Shown: positions 47,729-57,569, counted from the stretch's first letter. The stretch: DNA of 64,000 nt from Mycolicibacterium flavescens (GCF_001722335.1 NZ_MIHA01000005.1:1-64000), one strand, 5' to 3'. Numbers and translations: made by a program. Notes: a model not told the origin generated them from the letters alone.

Positions 47729-48648
47729 CCCGTACCGACTCTGACAGTTGGGACCCCGCCAGCAGCGTGGGCTCGACGGCGACGATGGTCGCTGCGGCCC
47801 GCGCCCTGGCCAGCCGCGACGACGACCCGTTGTTCGACGACCCGTTCGCCGCCCCACTGGTGCGTGCGGTCGGCGTCGACTTCTTCACCCGACTGGTCGA
47901 CGGTGACGTCGACGTGAAGAACATCGACGGCGCCGCCCGGGATTTCATGGCCCAGCACATCGCGGTGCGCACGCGGTTCTTCGACGACTTCTTCCGCGAC
48001 GCCACCGGAAGTGGCATCCGGCAGGCGGTGATCCTGGCGTCGGGTCTGGACTCACGCTCCTACCGGCTGCCGTGGCCGGACGGAACCGTCGTCTACGAGA
48101 TCGACCAGCCGCAGGTCATCGACTTCAAGACCACGACGATGTCGTCGCTGGGCGCCACGCCCAGGGCCGAACTGCGCACCGTCGGCATCGACCTGCGCCG
48201 GGACTGGCCGAAGGCGTTGCGCGACAGCGGGTTCGACCCGACCCAGCCGACGGCGTGGAGTGTGGAGGGTCTGCTCGGTTATCTGCCGCCCGACGCGCAG
48301 GACCGGCTGTTCGACGACATCACCGCGCTCAGCGCCGCGGCCAGTCGGGTGGCCACCGAGTTCCACCCGGACGCGGCGGCCACCATCGGGTCGCGCACCA
48401 AGGCGATCAGCGAGCAGTTCGGCGAGGACGGCGCGCACCTCGACATCAGCGACCTGTTCTACCCGGGCGAACGCCGGCATGTGGTGGGCTACCTGGCCGA
48501 ACGCGGCTGGCAGGTCTGTTCCAAGACCCGCCCGCAGGTGCACGCCGACTACGGCCGCGAGTTCCCCGACACCGAACTGCTTGCCCCGATGCGTGATTCG
48601 CTCGCGATCATCGCGACCCGACAGAAGGATCAGGATGGCCCGCACTGA
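47725..48648 (+). CDS. SAM-dependent methyltransferase, tandem copy 2
   Basis: 307 residues from the ATG overlapping copy 1. It closely resembles copy 1 ([45 protein letters not shown]). It differs most in the C-terminal third, with [25 protein letters not shown] replacing the corresponding segment. That part forms the substrate lid in this family, so the two probably act on different substrates. The end overlaps copy 3 by 14 bases. Confidence 0.88.
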   Translation: MTRTDSDSWDPASSVGSTATMVAAARALASRDDDPLFDDPFAAPLVRAVGVDFFTRLVDGDVDVKNIDGAARDFMAQHIAVRTRFFDDFFRDATGSGIRQAVILASGLDSRSYRLPWPDGTVVYEIDQPQVIDFKTTTMSSLGATPRAELRTVGIDLRRDWPKALRDSGFDPTQPTAWSVEGLLGYLPPDAQDRLFDDITALSAAASRVATEFHPDAAATIGSRTKAISEQFGEDGAHLDISDLFYPGERRHVVGYLAERGWQVCSKTRPQVHADYGREFPDTELLAPMRDSLAIIATRQKDQDGPH

Positions 48649-49534
48649 CAACGACACCTGGGATCTGGCCTCCAGCGTCGGCTCGACGGCGACGATGGTC
48701 GCCGCGCAGCGGGTGCTCAGCACGCGCGAGGGGCTGATCGACGACCCCTACGCCGAGCCGCTGGTGCGCGCGGTCGGCCTGGACTTCTTCGTCCGGGCGC
48801 TCGACGGCGAGATCAACCTCGACGAGATCGACCCGCGGTTCAATACGCGCCGCGCCGCCGAGGGAATGGCGGTGCGCACGCGGCACTTCGACGGGCTGTT
48901 CACCGACGCCGCGCGGGCCGGGGTGCGCCAGGCGGTGATCCTGGCCGCGGGGCTGGACGCGCGGGCCTACCGGCTGCCGTGGCCGACCGGCACGACGGTG
49001 TTCGAGCTGGACCAGCCCGAGGTCATCGCGTTCAAGGGCCGGACGCTGGCCGAGCTGGGCGTCGAGCCGACCGCGGAGCGGCGGGCACTGGCGGTCGATC
49101 TGCGCGACGACTGGCCGAAAGCGCTGTCCGACAACGGGTTCAACCCGTCGCAGCCGACCGCCTGGATCGCCGAAGGGCTGCTGATCTATCTGCCGCCCGA
49201 GGCGCAGGATCTGCTGTTCGACCGGATCGACGAGCTCAGCGCGCCGGGCAGCCGGCTGGCTTGCGAGCACATTCCCGACGTCAGCATGTTCGCCGACGAG
49301 CGGGCGTTGGAGATCGCCGAGCGGCTGAAGGCCTACGGCCACTCCATCGAGATGGGTGAACTGATCTACCACGGTGACCGCAACGACGTCGTCGACTATC
49401 TGTCCGATCGCGGCTGGGACGTCACGACTCAGCGGATGCGGGATGCCTACGAGGCCAACGGTTTCACGTTCGACGAGGAATCCACGATCGGCTTCTTCAC
49501 CGACATGGCCTACCTGTCGGCCGTCAAGCCCTGA
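48635..49534 (+). CDS. SAM-dependent methyltransferase, tandem copy 3
   Basis: 299 residues; AGAAGGATCAGG precedes the ATG, inside the end of copy 2. It is the most diverged copy: [35 protein letters not shown], and [21 protein letters not shown]. The N-terminal [21 protein letters not shown] keeps the family mark. Three coupled paralogues suggest expansion by duplication with substrate change. A GACACGCCGC-type intergenic repeat follows the stop. Confidence 0.88.
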   Translation: MARTDNDTWDLASSVGSTATMVAAQRVLSTREGLIDDPYAEPLVRAVGLDFFVRALDGEINLDEIDPRFNTRRAAEGMAVRTRHFDGLFTDAARAGVRQAVILAAGLDARAYRLPWPTGTTVFELDQPEVIAFKGRTLAELGVEPTAERRALAVDLRDDWPKALSDNGFNPSQPTAWIAEGLLIYLPPEAQDLLFDRIDELSAPGSRLACEHIPDVSMFADERALEIAERLKAYGHSIEMGELIYHGDRNDVVDYLSDRGWDVTTQRMRDAYEANGFTFDEESTIGFFTDMAYLSAVKP

Positions 49535-49538
49535 TTTC

Positions 49539-49599
49539 GGCGAGCGCGCGTGTTTGCACCCGACACGCCGCGCAATTTCAGCACTTTGCGCACGCCCGC
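49539..49599. repeat. GACACGCCGC-core intergenic repeat, copy 1
   Basis: It begins GGCGAGCGCGCGTGTTTGCA, contains GACACGCCGCGCAATTTCAG, and ends GCGCACGCCCGC. Partly self-complementary ends. Located between convergent methyltransferase and sppA genes. Related copies lie at 58128-58189 and, inverted, 58194-58256. Confidence 0.7.
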
Positions 49600-49622
49600 A
49601 CCCTGACGAACGCGACCAAACG

Positions 49623-51407
49623 TCAGAAGCGGTAGTCCCCCAGCCACAGCGCGCTCACTCCGGTCAGTGACCGCTCGGCGTGCCCGAGCATCTGCGCCAC
49701 CGACCGGCCGAACAGCGCACCGACCGCCTCCGGCAGCGACGCGGCCGCCGGCTGCGACGACGGTTTGGGCCGCAGCCGGTCCATCAGCGACGACCCCGGG
49801 AGGTTCGCGATACGGACCTCGGCGTCGGGCGCCAGACCGGCCCGCACCTTCGCCCGTTCCACCGCGGTGCGCAGACCGCCGAGATGGTCGACGAGCCCGC
49901 GCTCGCGGGCGTCGGCGCCCGTCCACACCCGGCCGCGGGCGATCGCGTCGACGTCGGCGACGCTCATCTTGCGGCCCTCGGCCACCCGCTCGATGAAATC
50001 GGTGTAGAACAGGTCCGCTTCGGCCTCGACGTGCGCGTGCTGCTCCTCGGTGAACGGCGCGTTGACCGACCAGGCGTCGGCATTGGCGTTGGTGCGCACC
50101 GAATCCGAGCCGACGCCGAGGCGGTCCTTGAGTTCGCGGGCGACCAGCTTGCCGGTCACCACGCCGATCGACCCGGTGATGGTGCCGGGGTTGGCGACGA
50201 TCTCGTCGGCGGCCATCGACACGTAGTAGCCACCGGAGGCGGCGACCGCACCCATCGACGCGATCACCGGCTTGCCCTTGCCGCGGATCCGGTCGACCTC
50301 GCGCCAGACGGTCTCCGACCCGGTGACCGACCCGCCGGGGCTGTCGACGCGCAGCACGATCGCGGCGACGTCGTCGTCGGCGGCGGCCTCGCGCAGCGCA
50401 GCGGCGATCGTGTCTCCACCCGCGCTCGAACTGCCCATCGGCAGCGGCGCCGGCCCGCCCCGCCCGCTGACGATCGGCCCGTGCAGCGTCACCACCGCGA
50501 TCGTCGGCTTGCCCTTGCGCCCGGGCAGCGCGGGCATCGACGGCGCCTGCCGTTCGGCGGAGGCTTTCGCGTAGCGCGACAGGTACAGCCGCGGCGGCGC
50601 GTCCTCGGCGTCCGCGTCCACCGCGTCGGCGGCGCCGGCGAGTTCGGCGATCCGCGCGTACGCCTCGTCGCGGAACCCGACCCGGTCGATCAGGCGCCCG
50701 GCGAGGGCGGCGCCGCGCAGCAGCGGCGCCCGGTCGGCGAGCGCGTCGATCTCCTCGGGCGCGATGTGGCGGGCCTCGGCGACCGCCTCGAGTACCTGCG
50801 CGTGCAGGCTCGAGATCAACCGTTCGTCGGCTTCGCGGTGCGCGTCGGTGTAGCGGTCCTGGGTGAAAAGGTTTGCCGCCGACTTGTATTCACCGCGCGC
50901 GATGAACTGCGCCTCGATACCGGCCTTGTCGAGCGCGTCGCGCAGGAACAGCGCGCTGGTGGCGAACCCGACCAGCCCGACGGTGCCCGACGGCTGCATC
51001 CACACCTCGCGGAACGCCGAGGCCAGGTAGTAGGACAGCGTGCCCGGGTAGGTCTCGGCCCACGCCAGCGACGGTTTGGCGTCGCTGAACGCCGCGATCG
51101 CCTCGCGCAGTTCCTGGACCGGTCCGGCTGCCGCGGCGGGGATCTGCACCCGCGCGATCATCCCGGCGACCCTGGGGTCCTCGGCCGCGCGGTGAATGGC
51201 TGCGACCGCTTCGCGCAGCAGCATCGGCCGGCCCGTTCCGGTCAGCAGCGCGAAGGGGTCGAAGCCGCCGGTCTCGTTGGGCACCGCCTGCAGGTCGAGT
51301 TCGAGCACACACCCGTCCGGAATCCCGTGGTGCCGGGCGGTGTCGATGCGCCGGGCCAGCGCGCGCAGGTCGTCGGGACCGGGGATGTCGGGCAGGAATG
51401 CGAACAT
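49623..51407 (-). CDS. sppA: Signal peptide peptidase SppA, 67-kDa type
   Basis: 594 residues. The tandem-domain SppA layout keeps the Ser/Lys dyad: Lys175 in FIARGEYKSAANLF (N-terminal half) and Ser391 in GAVAASGGYYVSMAAD (C-terminal half). GVVTGKLVARELKDRLGVGSD follows. Enteric SppA has an N-terminal membrane helix; none is visible here, as noted for the M. tuberculosis homologue, so the enzyme may associate peripherally. It degrades cleaved signal peptides. The position between the methyltransferases and rplO is conserved in M. tuberculosis (Rv0724). Confidence 0.93.
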   Translation of the reverse strand: MFAFLPDIPGPDDLRALARRIDTARHHGIPDGCVLELDLQAVPNETGGFDPFALLTGTGRPMLLREAVAAIHRAAEDPRVAGMIARVQIPAAAAGPVQELREAIAAFSDAKPSLAWAETYPGTLSYYLASAFREVWMQPSGTVGLVGFATSALFLRDALDKAGIEAQFIARGEYKSAANLFTQDRYTDAHREADERLISSLHAQVLEAVAEARHIAPEEIDALADRAPLLRGAALAGRLIDRVGFRDEAYARIAELAGAADAVDADAEDAPPRLYLSRYAKASAERQAPSMPALPGRKGKPTIAVVTLHGPIVSGRGGPAPLPMGSSSAGGDTIAAALREAAADDDVAAIVLRVDSPGGSVTGSETVWREVDRIRGKGKPVIASMGAVAASGGYYVSMAADEIVANPGTITGSIGVVTGKLVARELKDRLGVGSDSVRTNANADAWSVNAPFTEEQHAHVEAEADLFYTDFIERVAEGRKMSVADVDAIARGRVWTGADARERGLVDHLGGLRTAVERAKVRAGLAPDAEVRIANLPGSSLMDRLRPKPSSQPAAASLPEAVGALFGRSVAQMLGHAERSLTGVSALWLGDYRF

Positions 51408-51462
51408 GAAGCGAGCCTACCGACGCCGCCGCACCCCTCCCGGGGTGCGCGCCACGGTGAAC

Positions 51463-52167
51463 CTATGCGCCCGACGGTCGGGCCCGTAGCTCCACACAAC
51501 ATTCGCCGGCCGTCGGCGCCAGCACCGCCTCGACTGCCTCGGCGTGCAAACCGGCGAGAACACCCGAGGTGAGTGCGTGGTTGAGCTGACAGACCAACGC
51601 CGGCATCGTGGCCGCGAGTTCATGGAACGGGCAGTTGCTCAGCCGCACACAGCGGGGCGTGTTCCGGTATGGCTCGAATCCGAGCTCCTCGAGCGCCCGT
51701 TCGGCCGCCGCCAAGGCCCGTTCGGCGCCCATCCGACCACGCTTCACCGCGGTCGGCATCTGCAGCGCCAACGCCTGGCCGCGCTCGTATGCGGCCTGCG
51801 TGGCCGCCGCCAGCGCCGAATCGTGATCCCCCTCTTCCATCGCACGAGCCAGGATCTCGGCCAGGAGTTCGTAGCGACGGGGCGGCACGCTGACCGCGAC
51901 GCCACACCGGGTGGGTAGGTAGACCTTCGGTGGACGGCCCCGAACCGCCTGTCCATCGAACCCGAAATCGAGCAGCCCCGCGTCGACGAGCTTATCCAGA
52001 TGGAAAGCCGCGAGCTTGCGTGAAATGCCGACCGCAGACGCCGCGTCATCGCGGCTGACGGGCCGCCGCGCCGCTCGCACGACTTCGTACAGTCGGCGCC
52101 TGGTGCCGTCGCTGAGCGTCGCTATCGCGTTGATCGCATCCGTGGACGAGGACAACCCTTCTGTCAC
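51463..52167 (-). CDS. HTH regulator with Cys-rich C-terminus (SufR/ArsR-like)
   Basis: 234 residues from a GTG at 52167; other starts up to 52236 are possible. The winged helix is LSDGTRRRLYEVVRAARRPVSRDDAASAVGISRKLAAFHLDKLVDAGLLDFGF in outline, followed by the wing RGRPPKVYLPT. The C-terminal half has RCVRLSNCPFHELA, a later CQLNH, and GECCVELRA. The spacing suggests an iron-sulphur or zinc site, as in SufR-type sensors; this is inference. It faces the DUF2231 membrane gene, and a perfect palindrome (52183-52196) lies between, so it probably controls both. Confidence 0.8.
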   Translation of the reverse strand: MTEGLSSSTDAINAIATLSDGTRRRLYEVVRAARRPVSRDDAASAVGISRKLAAFHLDKLVDAGLLDFGFDGQAVRGRPPKVYLPTRCGVAVSVPPRRYELLAEILARAMEEGDHDSALAAATQAAYERGQALALQMPTAVKRGRMGAERALAAAERALEELGFEPYRNTPRCVRLSNCPFHELAATMPALVCQLNHALTSGVLAGLHAEAVEAVLAPTAGECCVELRARPSGA

Positions 52168-52182
52168 CTCACCACGATATCG

Positions 52183-52196
52183 CCAATGAACATTGG
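52183..52196. promoter_or_regulatory. Palindrome CCAATG-AA-CATTGG in the divergent gap
   Basis: Perfect six-base arms lie 16 bases upstream of the regulator start at 52167, within the 102-base gap before the DUF2231 gene. Flanked by ATAT words. Candidate operator of the HTH regulator. Confidence 0.5.
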
Positions 52197-52269
52197 TTGA
52201 TATGGACCCTTGACTGCAACCGGGTATTAAGACCAATATAGATTATCTAAAACGACCCAGGGGGTCACG

Positions 52270-52788
52270 ATGAGCGAGCAACTCGAACAAGCCAAGGAAC
52301 CGGTCAGTCGACTGCTCGCGGGGCCCTACGGGCATCCGTTCCATCCGATCCTCGTCACCGTTCCGATCGGCGCGTGGGTGTGCAGCCTTGTCTTCGACCT
52401 CGCCTCTCTTGTCGTCGACCGTCCGGGCTTTCTCACACAGGGTTCGCAATGGCTGATCGGCATCGGGGTGATCGGCGCCGGTGCGGCTGCGGTGATCGGC
52501 CTGCTGGACCTGGTCGCCATACCTTCGGGCACCCGCGCTTTCCGGGTCGGGCTTCTGCACATGACGCTCAATCTCGCGGTGACCGCGGCTTATGTGGCCG
52601 GTTTCGTCTGGCGGCACAACACTGCCGGCGATGACACCGCCGTGAGCCCCGGACCGCTTGTGCTGTCGTTGATTTCGGTGGCGACGCTGGGACTTTCCGG
52701 CTATCTCGGCGGCATGCTGGCGTACCGCTACGGGGTTCGGGTCGCCAACGAGTCAGTGCAGGCGGAGGGGTATCGGAAGGACCGATGA
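52270..52788 (+). CDS. DUF2231-family membrane protein
   Basis: 172 residues with GGGGG before the ATG. Four membrane helices: about 26-48 (HPILVTVPIGAWVCSLVFDLA), 60-80 (GIGVIGAGAAAVIGLLDLVAI), 92-113 (LHMTLNLAVTAAYVAGFVW), 130-155 (LVLSLISVATLGLSGYLGGM). The N-terminal GPYGHPFHPI is the family mark, with His residues that could bind haem or metal. Function unknown. It is followed 13 bases later by another small membrane protein, and both are probably controlled by the divergent regulator. Confidence 0.85.
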   Translation: MSEQLEQAKEPVSRLLAGPYGHPFHPILVTVPIGAWVCSLVFDLASLVVDRPGFLTQGSQWLIGIGVIGAGAAAVIGLLDLVAIPSGTRAFRVGLLHMTLNLAVTAAYVAGFVWRHNTAGDDTAVSPGPLVLSLISVATLGLSGYLGGMLAYRYGVRVANESVQAEGYRKDR

Positions 52789-52801
52789 CAGGAGGACAGC
52801 T

Positions 52802-53221
52802 ATGGCCATCGCATCCCTGATTCTGTGGATCCTCACCGCTGGTGGGGGTGCATTCATGCTCGCAAAATGGGTCAGCGGCGGCGGCCACCGCGGGTCAACG
52901 ACGTCGCAGTTGCCGCCCCCGGTGGTGTTCGGACACTTCGTGCTGGCCGCCGTCGGCTTGGTGCTGTGGATCGTCTACGTGGTCACCGACAACCATCCGG
53001 TCGGCTGGATCGGACTGGCACTGCTCGTACCGGTGGCGATCCTGGGATTCATCATGCTCGCCCGCTGGCTGGCAGGCCGCCGGGAGCGCACCGGAACCAC
53101 ACCGCGGTCCGAGGCCGCTCCACCTGAGCACTCGTTCCCCGTGCCCGTGGTGGTGGCGCACGGCGTGTTGGCTGTCGCCACGATCGTGGCGGCGCTGCTC
53201 GCCCTGGCGGAGGTCGGCTGA
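52802..53221 (+). CDS. Small four-helix membrane protein
   Basis: 139 residues with AGGAGGACAG before the ATG. Hydrophobic helices near 2-22, 42-62, 68-88 and 112-136. FGHFVLAAVGLVLWIVYVV and VAHGVLAVATIVAALLALAEV each hold a His near the start, reminiscent of small haem-binding or DUF-type membrane proteins, but I do not recognise it. Probably in one operon with the DUF2231 gene and may form a complex with it. Confidence 0.75.
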   Translation: MAIASLILWILTAGGGAFMLAKWVSGGGHRGSTTSQLPPPVVFGHFVLAAVGLVLWIVYVVTDNHPVGWIGLALLVPVAILGFIMLARWLAGRRERTGTTPRSEAAPPEHSFPVPVVVAHGVLAVATIVAALLALAEVG

Positions 53222-53243
53222 CCCGATCGAGGCCGTAGCCCGG

Positions 53244-53582
53244 TCAGCGGCCCATGAAGCGGGCGTGCTGCGGGCAGTACACCGCGACCGCGGCGCGCAT
53301 CAGTCCGGCGGCCTCGCCGCGGCTGATCCCGCTGCCGGCGAGGCGGTTGACGACACCGCGCACGACCGGCACCGGGTTGACGCTGCCGGCCAGGCCGGTG
53401 CTGAGCATGTCGCAGATGCCGTGGCCCAGCGCGGGCAGGTCGACATCGCCGACGGGGATCTGCATGGCGGCGACCTGATCGGCGAACTTCGCGTCGTCGT
53501 CCTGCGCATTCGCGGGCGCCGCGACGGACACGGCCAGGGCGGCGGCCGCGGCGGCGACGGTGAGCCGGCGGAGGAAGGTCAT
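53244..53582 (-). CDS. DUF732 small secreted protein
   Basis: 112 residues from the ATG at 53582 with AGGAG upstream. Signal peptide MTFLRRLTVAAAAAALAVSV with cleavage after APANA (about 26). The mature domain has two Cys (GHGICDMLSTG and AVYCPQHA) likely bridged, as is typical of DUF732 proteins, which are common in mycobacteria and of unknown role. It lies downstream of the rplO terminator and is separately transcribed. Confidence 0.85.
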   Translation of the reverse strand: MTFLRRLTVAAAAAALAVSVAAPANAQDDDAKFADQVAAMQIPVGDVDLPALGHGICDMLSTGLAGSVNPVPVVRGVVNRLAGSGISRGEAAGLMRAAVAVYCPQHARFMGR

Positions 53583-53658
53583 GTCTGCTCCTGAAGTTTT
53601 GCCCCTGCGCACCGTGAATCGGGTGCGCGACGGCTGGCGTTACCGCCGCCGAACAGGA

Positions 53659-53685
53659 AAGCCCCCGCCGTCACGGCAGGGGCTT
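53659..53685 (-). terminator. Terminator hairpin after rplO (end of spc operon)
   Basis: AAGCCCCCGCCGT (53659-53671) and ACGGCAGGGGCTT (53673-53685) pair with one mismatch. It lies 15 bases past the rplO stop. On the transcript strand the stem is followed by TTCCTGTTC, a short U-rich start. A good rho-independent candidate. Confidence 0.8.
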
Positions 53686-53699
53686 CCGGTGCACGGAGG

Positions 53700-54143
53700 T
53701 TACAGCTCGGTCGCCGAACCGCCCGCAGCGGTGATCTTGTCGCGGGCGCTGCCGCTGAACTTGTGCGCGGTGACGTTCACCTTGACGGCGATCTTGCCGT
53801 CGCCGAGAACCTTCACCAGCGCGTTCTTACGCACCGCGCCGGCGGCCACCAGTTCGTCGACACCGACGTCGCCGCCGTTGGGGAACAGCTTGTTGATGTC
53901 GCCGACGTTGACCACCTCGTACTCGGTACGGAACCGGTTACGGAAGCCCTTGAGCTTCGGCAGGCGCATGTGGATCGGCATCTGGCCGCCCTCGAACGTC
54001 ACCGGGACGTTCTTGCGGGCCTTGGTGCCCTTCGTGCCGCGACCCGCGGTCTTACCCTTGGACCCCTCACCGCGGCCGACGCGGGTCTTGGCGGTCTTCG
54101 AGCCGGGGGCCGGCTTCAGGTCGTGCAGTTTGATGACGCTCAT
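53700..54143 (-). CDS. rplO: 50S ribosomal protein L15 (uL15)
   Basis: 147 residues: [39 protein letters not shown] in outline, then [17 protein letters not shown] late-assembly 23S rRNA binder. Last gene of the spc operon here; its start overlaps the rpmD stop by four bases (ATGA). In many bacteria secY follows directly, but here a terminator does. Confidence 0.98.
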   Translation of the reverse strand: MSVIKLHDLKPAPGSKTAKTRVGRGEGSKGKTAGRGTKGTKARKNVPVTFEGGQMPIHMRLPKLKGFRNRFRTEYEVVNVGDINKLFPNGGDVGVDELVAAGAVRKNALVKVLGDGKIAVKVNVTAHKFSGSARDKITAAGGSATEL

Positions 54144-54322
54144 TTGACTTCCTCCACCTCTACGAGGTGATGCACGGTCTTGATCAGCCCGCGCGTCTGC
54201 GCATTGTCCTCGCGGACGACGGACTGGCGGATCTTGCGCAGTCCCAGCGACCGCAGGCTCTCACGCTGCTTCCAGCGCGCACCGATGGTGCTGCGGACCT
54301 GGGTGATCTTCAGCTCTGCCAT
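54140..54322 (-). CDS. rpmD: 50S ribosomal protein L30 (uL30)
   Basis: 60 residues, [39 protein letters not shown] in outline; bacterial short form. Binds 23S and 5S rRNA near the central protuberance. Coupled on both sides: it shares one base with the rpsE stop and four with the rplO start. Confidence 0.98.
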   Translation of the reverse strand: MAELKITQVRSTIGARWKQRESLRSLGLRKIRQSVVREDNAQTRGLIKTVHHLVEVEEVK

Positions 54323-54987
54323 TACGACGACCCTTCACGCGCGGCCGACGCGGCGAGCGCCTCGGCCTCACGCCGCGCCCGCAGCATGCCCGCGGGGGCG
54401 ACGTCCTCGATGGGCAGCCCACGCCGGGCCGCGACCTCTTCGGGACGCTGCAGCAGCTTCAGCGCGGCGACGGTGGCGTGCACCACGTTGATCGCGTTGT
54501 CACTGCCCAGCGACTTGGCCAGGATGTCGTGCACGCCGGCGCATTCCAGCACCGCGCGGGCCGCGCCACCGGCGATCACACCGGTACCGGGGCTGGCCGG
54601 ACGCAGCATCACGACACCGGCGGCGGCTTCGCCCTGCACCGGGTGGGTGATGGTGCCGCCGATCAGCGGGACCCGGAAGAAGTTCTTGCGTGCTTCCTCG
54701 ACGCCCTTGGCGATGGCGGCCGGAACTTCCTTGGCCTTGCCGTAACCGACGCCGACCATGCCGTTGCCGTCGCCGACGATCACCAGCGCGGTGAAGCTGA
54801 ACCGGCGGCCACCCTTGACCACCTTGGAGACGCGGTTGATCGAGACGACGCGCTCGAGGTAGTTGCTCTTGTCGCCGCCGTCGCGGCCACGGCCGCCACG
54901 GTCGTCGCGCCGGCCACGGCCGCCACGGTCATCCCGCGAGCCACGGCCGTCCGAGGGGCCGCCGGCAGTTGCCTGTTCGGCCATCAT
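54322..54987 (-). CDS. rpsE: 30S ribosomal protein S5 (uS5) with Arg/Gly/Asp repeat N-terminus
   Basis: 221 residues; AAGGACTGC precedes the ATG at 54987 (an ATG at 54984 is adjacent). The first 45 residues are low-complexity [25 protein letters not shown] repeats, an extension typical of mycobacterial S5. The core starts [20 protein letters not shown] and includes [16 protein letters not shown]5 takes part in decoding fidelity. The repeats are imperfect at DNA level too (CGGCCACGG words at about 54880-54945). Confidence 0.97.
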   Translation of the reverse strand: MMAEQATAGGPSDGRGSRDDRGGRGRRDDRGGRGRDGGDKSNYLERVVSINRVSKVVKGGRRFSFTALVIVGDGNGMVGVGYGKAKEVPAAIAKGVEEARKNFFRVPLIGGTITHPVQGEAAAGVVMLRPASPGTGVIAGGAARAVLECAGVHDILAKSLGSDNAINVVHATVAALKLLQRPEEVAARRGLPIEDVAPAGMLRARREAEALAASAAREGSS

Positions 54988-55015
54988 GCAGTCCTTCCGT
55001 TGTTCGTGCTAGTCA

Positions 55016-55429
55016 TCAGAACTTCAACCCGCCTTCGCGCGCCGCGTCGGCCAGCGCCGCGATCCGTCCGCCGTAGGTGTACCCACCGCGGTCGAACACG
55101 ACGGTGTCGATGCCTGCGGCCTTGGCGCGCTCGGCGATCAGCTGACCGACCCGCACGCTGTGGGCTTTCTTGTCGCCGTCGACGGCCCGCACGTCGGCCT
55201 CGATCGAGGAGGCAGCGGCCAGCGTCGTTCCGTTGAGGTCGTTGACCAACTGCACGTGGATGTGCCGCGACGAGCGGTTGACCACCAGGCGCGGCACCTC
55301 GGCCGTGCCGGAGACCTTCTTGCGGAGCCGGGCGTGCCTGCGCAACCGCGAAACCCGACGGGTCTCGGAGATGTTCTGGCCCACGGCCTTCCGGGCTGGG
55401 GCTTCGGTGTTCTTTGTGGTTGCAGCCAT
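55016..55429 (-). CDS. rplR: 50S ribosomal protein L18 (uL18)
   Basis: 137 residues. Conserved [31 protein letters not shown] and [28 protein letters not shown]. It binds 5S rRNA in the central protuberance. Two bases separate it from rplF; 28 bases lie before rpsE. A 20-residue N-terminal extension ([16 protein letters not shown]) is longer than the enteric form. Confidence 0.97.
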   Translation of the reverse strand: MAATTKNTEAPARKAVGQNISETRRVSRLRRHARLRKKVSGTAEVPRLVVNRSSRHIHVQLVNDLNGTTLAAASSIEADVRAVDGDKKAHSVRVGQLIAERAKAAGIDTVVFDRGGYTYGGRIAALADAAREGGLKF

Positions 55430-55431
55430 TA

Positions 55432-55971
55432 CTACTTACCTGTCTTTCCGACCTTGCGGCGGATCTGCTCGCCCTCGTAGCGAATTCCCTTGCCCTTGTA
55501 GGGATCGCTCTTACGCAGGCGGCGGATGTTCGCCGCGACCTGGCCGACCTTCTGCTTGTCGATGCCGGAGATCGAGAACTTCGTCGGCGTCTCCACCGCG
55601 AAGGTCACGCCCTCGGGCGCGGTGATGACGACGGGGTGGCTGAAGCCCAGCGCGAACTCGAGGTTCGAACCCTTGAGCTGCACGCGGTAACCCACGCCGA
55701 AGATCTCCATCTTGGTGGTGTAGCCCTCGGTGACGCCGGTGATGAGGTTGGCCACCAGCGTGCGCGACAGCCCGTGCAGCGAACGGCTGCGCCGCTCGTC
55801 GTTGGGACGTGTCACCACGATGGCGCCGTCGTCGTCACGCGCGACCCGGATCGGCTCGGCCACCGCCAGTTCCAGGGCGCCCTTGGGCCCCTTGACCGAG
55901 ACGTTCTGACCGTTGATCGAGACGTCGACCCCGCTGGGAACCGGGACCGGCTGCTTTCCAATACGCGACAT
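55432..55971 (-). CDS. rplF: 50S ribosomal protein L6 (uL6)
   Basis: 179 residues, [22 protein letters not shown], with the signature [25 protein letters not shown] at the end. Two duplicated domains; located near the GTPase-associated centre. Standard spc order between rpsH and rplR. Confidence 0.98.
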   Translation of the reverse strand: MSRIGKQPVPVPSGVDVSINGQNVSVKGPKGALELAVAEPIRVARDDDGAIVVTRPNDERRSRSLHGLSRTLVANLITGVTEGYTTKMEIFGVGYRVQLKGSNLEFALGFSHPVVITAPEGVTFAVETPTKFSISGIDKQKVGQVAANIRRLRKSDPYKGKGIRYEGEQIRRKVGKTGK

Positions 55972-55992
55972 TTCAGCTCTACTCCCTCTCGC

Positions 55993-56391
55993 CTACCACA
56001 CGTACGCGAGGACTTCGCCGCCCACGCCCTCTTGGGCTGCCTGGCGGTCGGTCCGGAGGCCCGACGACGTGGAGATGATCGCCACGCCGAGGCCGCCGAG
56101 AACCCGCGGCAGATTGGTGGACTTCGCGTACACCCGCAGACCGGGCTTGGACACGCGACGCAGGCCGGCGATGCTTCGCTCCCGGCTGGGGCCGTACTTC
56201 AGTTGCACGATCAGCGACTTGCCGACCCGCGCGTCCTCGGTGCGGTAGTCGGCGATGTAGCCCTCTTTCTTCAGGATCTCGGCGATGTTGGCCTTGATCT
56301 TGGAGTGGGGCAGGGTCACCTCATCGTGGTACGCCGAATTGGCGTTGCGCAGACGTGTCAAGAAGTCTGCGATCGGGTCCGTCATGGTCAT
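55993..56391 (-). CDS. rpsH: 30S ribosomal protein S8 (uS8)
   Basis: 132 residues, [25 protein letters not shown] at the start and [27 protein letters not shown] at the end. A central 16S rRNA binder; in E. coli it is the feedback repressor of the spc operon by binding near rplE. The 97 bases before it (to rpsN) hold no gene. Confidence 0.98.
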   Translation of the reverse strand: MTMTDPIADFLTRLRNANSAYHDEVTLPHSKIKANIAEILKKEGYIADYRTEDARVGKSLIVQLKYGPSRERSIAGLRRVSKPGLRVYAKSTNLPRVLGGLGVAIISTSSGLRTDRQAAQEGVGGEVLAYVW

Positions 56392-56488
56392 GACAGCCGG
56401 CTCACCTTTCTCGCGGTGGTACCCAGCTCCAAAGCCTGGAGTGGGCCTGCCGCAACCTGTTTGGTTGGTCTGGTCGGGTAGGGCTGGG

Positions 56489-56674
56489 TTACCAGCTGCT
56501 CTTCTGCACGCCGGGCAGTTCGCCGGCGTGCGCCATCTCGCGCAGGCAGATCCGGCACAGGCCGAACTTGCGGAAAACCGCGTGCGGACGCCCGCAGCGC
56601 TGGCAGCGGGTGTAGGCGCGCACCTTGAACTTCGGCTTCTTGTTGGCCTTGTTGACCAGTGCCTTCTTTGCCAT
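56489..56674 (-). CDS. rpsN: 30S ribosomal protein S14 (uS14), zinc-binding type Z
   Basis: 61 residues. Zinc ribbon [20 protein letters not shown] (Cys 24, 27, 40 and 43), ending GVQKSSW. Short C+ form, replaced by a Cys-less paralogue under zinc limitation in mycobacteria. It lies three bases after rplE. With the zinc-binding L36 in the same window, both encoded forms are the zinc-replete ones. Confidence 0.97.
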   Translation of the reverse strand: MAKKALVNKANKKPKFKVRAYTRCQRCGRPHAVFRKFGLCRICLREMAHAGELPGVQKSSW

Positions 56675-56677
56675 TAC

Positions 56678-57250
56678 TCAGTTCTCCTTGAACGGAAAGC
56701 CCAGCGCCCGCAGCAGCGCTCGTCCTTCGTCGTCGGTCGTCGCCGTGGTGACGACGGTGATGTCCATGCCACGGGGGCGGTCGATGGAGTCCACGTCGAT
56801 CTCGTGGAACACCGACTGCTCGGTCAGCCCGAAGGTGTAGTTGCCGGTGCCGTCGAACTGCTTGGGCGACAGGCCGCGGAAGTCGCGGATACGCGGCAGT
56901 GCGATCGAGATCAGCCGGTCGAGGAACTCCCACATGCGGTCGCCGCGCAGGGTCACCCGGGCGCCGATCGGCATGCCCTCGCGAAGCTTGAACTGCGCGA
57001 TGGACTTACGGGCCCGGCGGATCTCGGGCTTCTGGCCGGTGATCAGCGCGAGGTCGTTGACCGCGCCGTTGATCAGCTTGGCGTCGCGCGCGGCGTCGCC
57101 GACGCCCATGTTGACGACGACCTTGACCACGCCGGGGATCTGCATGACGTTGGCGTAGCCGAACTCTTTGAGCAGGGTCTCGCGGATCTCTTCGCGGTAG
57201 CGCTGCTTCAACCGGGGCAGCGTCTTTTCCGTGCTGGTTGCCGAAGTCAC
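56678..57250 (-). CDS. rplE: 50S ribosomal protein L5 (uL5)
   Basis: 190 residues: [40 protein letters not shown] in outline and [25 protein letters not shown]. Binds 5S rRNA and contacts P-site tRNA. One base separates it from rplX. The end [15 protein letters not shown] is typical. Confidence 0.98.
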   Translation of the reverse strand: MTSATSTEKTLPRLKQRYREEIRETLLKEFGYANVMQIPGVVKVVVNMGVGDAARDAKLINGAVNDLALITGQKPEIRRARKSIAQFKLREGMPIGARVTLRGDRMWEFLDRLISIALPRIRDFRGLSPKQFDGTGNYTFGLTEQSVFHEIDVDSIDRPRGMDITVVTTATTDDEGRALLRALGFPFKEN

Positions 57251-57251
57251 T

Positions 57252-57569
57252 CTAGATGTCCTTGCCGTTGGTCTTGGCGATGCGGACCTTCTTGCCCGTC
57301 TCGTCGTCGATACGGAAGCCGATGCGGGTGGGCTTGCCGTCGGAGTCCACGACCATCACGTTGGAGGCGTCGATCGGCGCCTCCTGGGTGACGATGCCGC
57401 CGGACTGTGCGCCGCGCTCGTTGCTCGACACCGCGGTGTGCTTCTTGATCCGGTTCACGCCCTCGACGAGGACCTTGTTGCGGGTCGGGTAGGCGACCAG
57501 CACCTTGCCCTTGGCGCCCTTGTCCTTACCGGAGATGACCAGAACCGTGTCGCCCTTGTGAACCTTCAT
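57252..57569 (-). CDS. rplX: 50S ribosomal protein L24 (uL24)
   Basis: 105 residues, [23 protein letters not shown] (KOW motif) and [14 protein letters not shown]. An early assembly initiator protein next to the exit tunnel. Its start directly abuts the rplN stop. Confidence 0.98.
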   Translation of the reverse strand: MKVHKGDTVLVISGKDKGAKGKVLVAYPTRNKVLVEGVNRIKKHTAVSSNERGAQSGGIVTQEAPIDASNVMVVDSDGKPTRIGFRIDDETGKKVRIAKTNGKDI

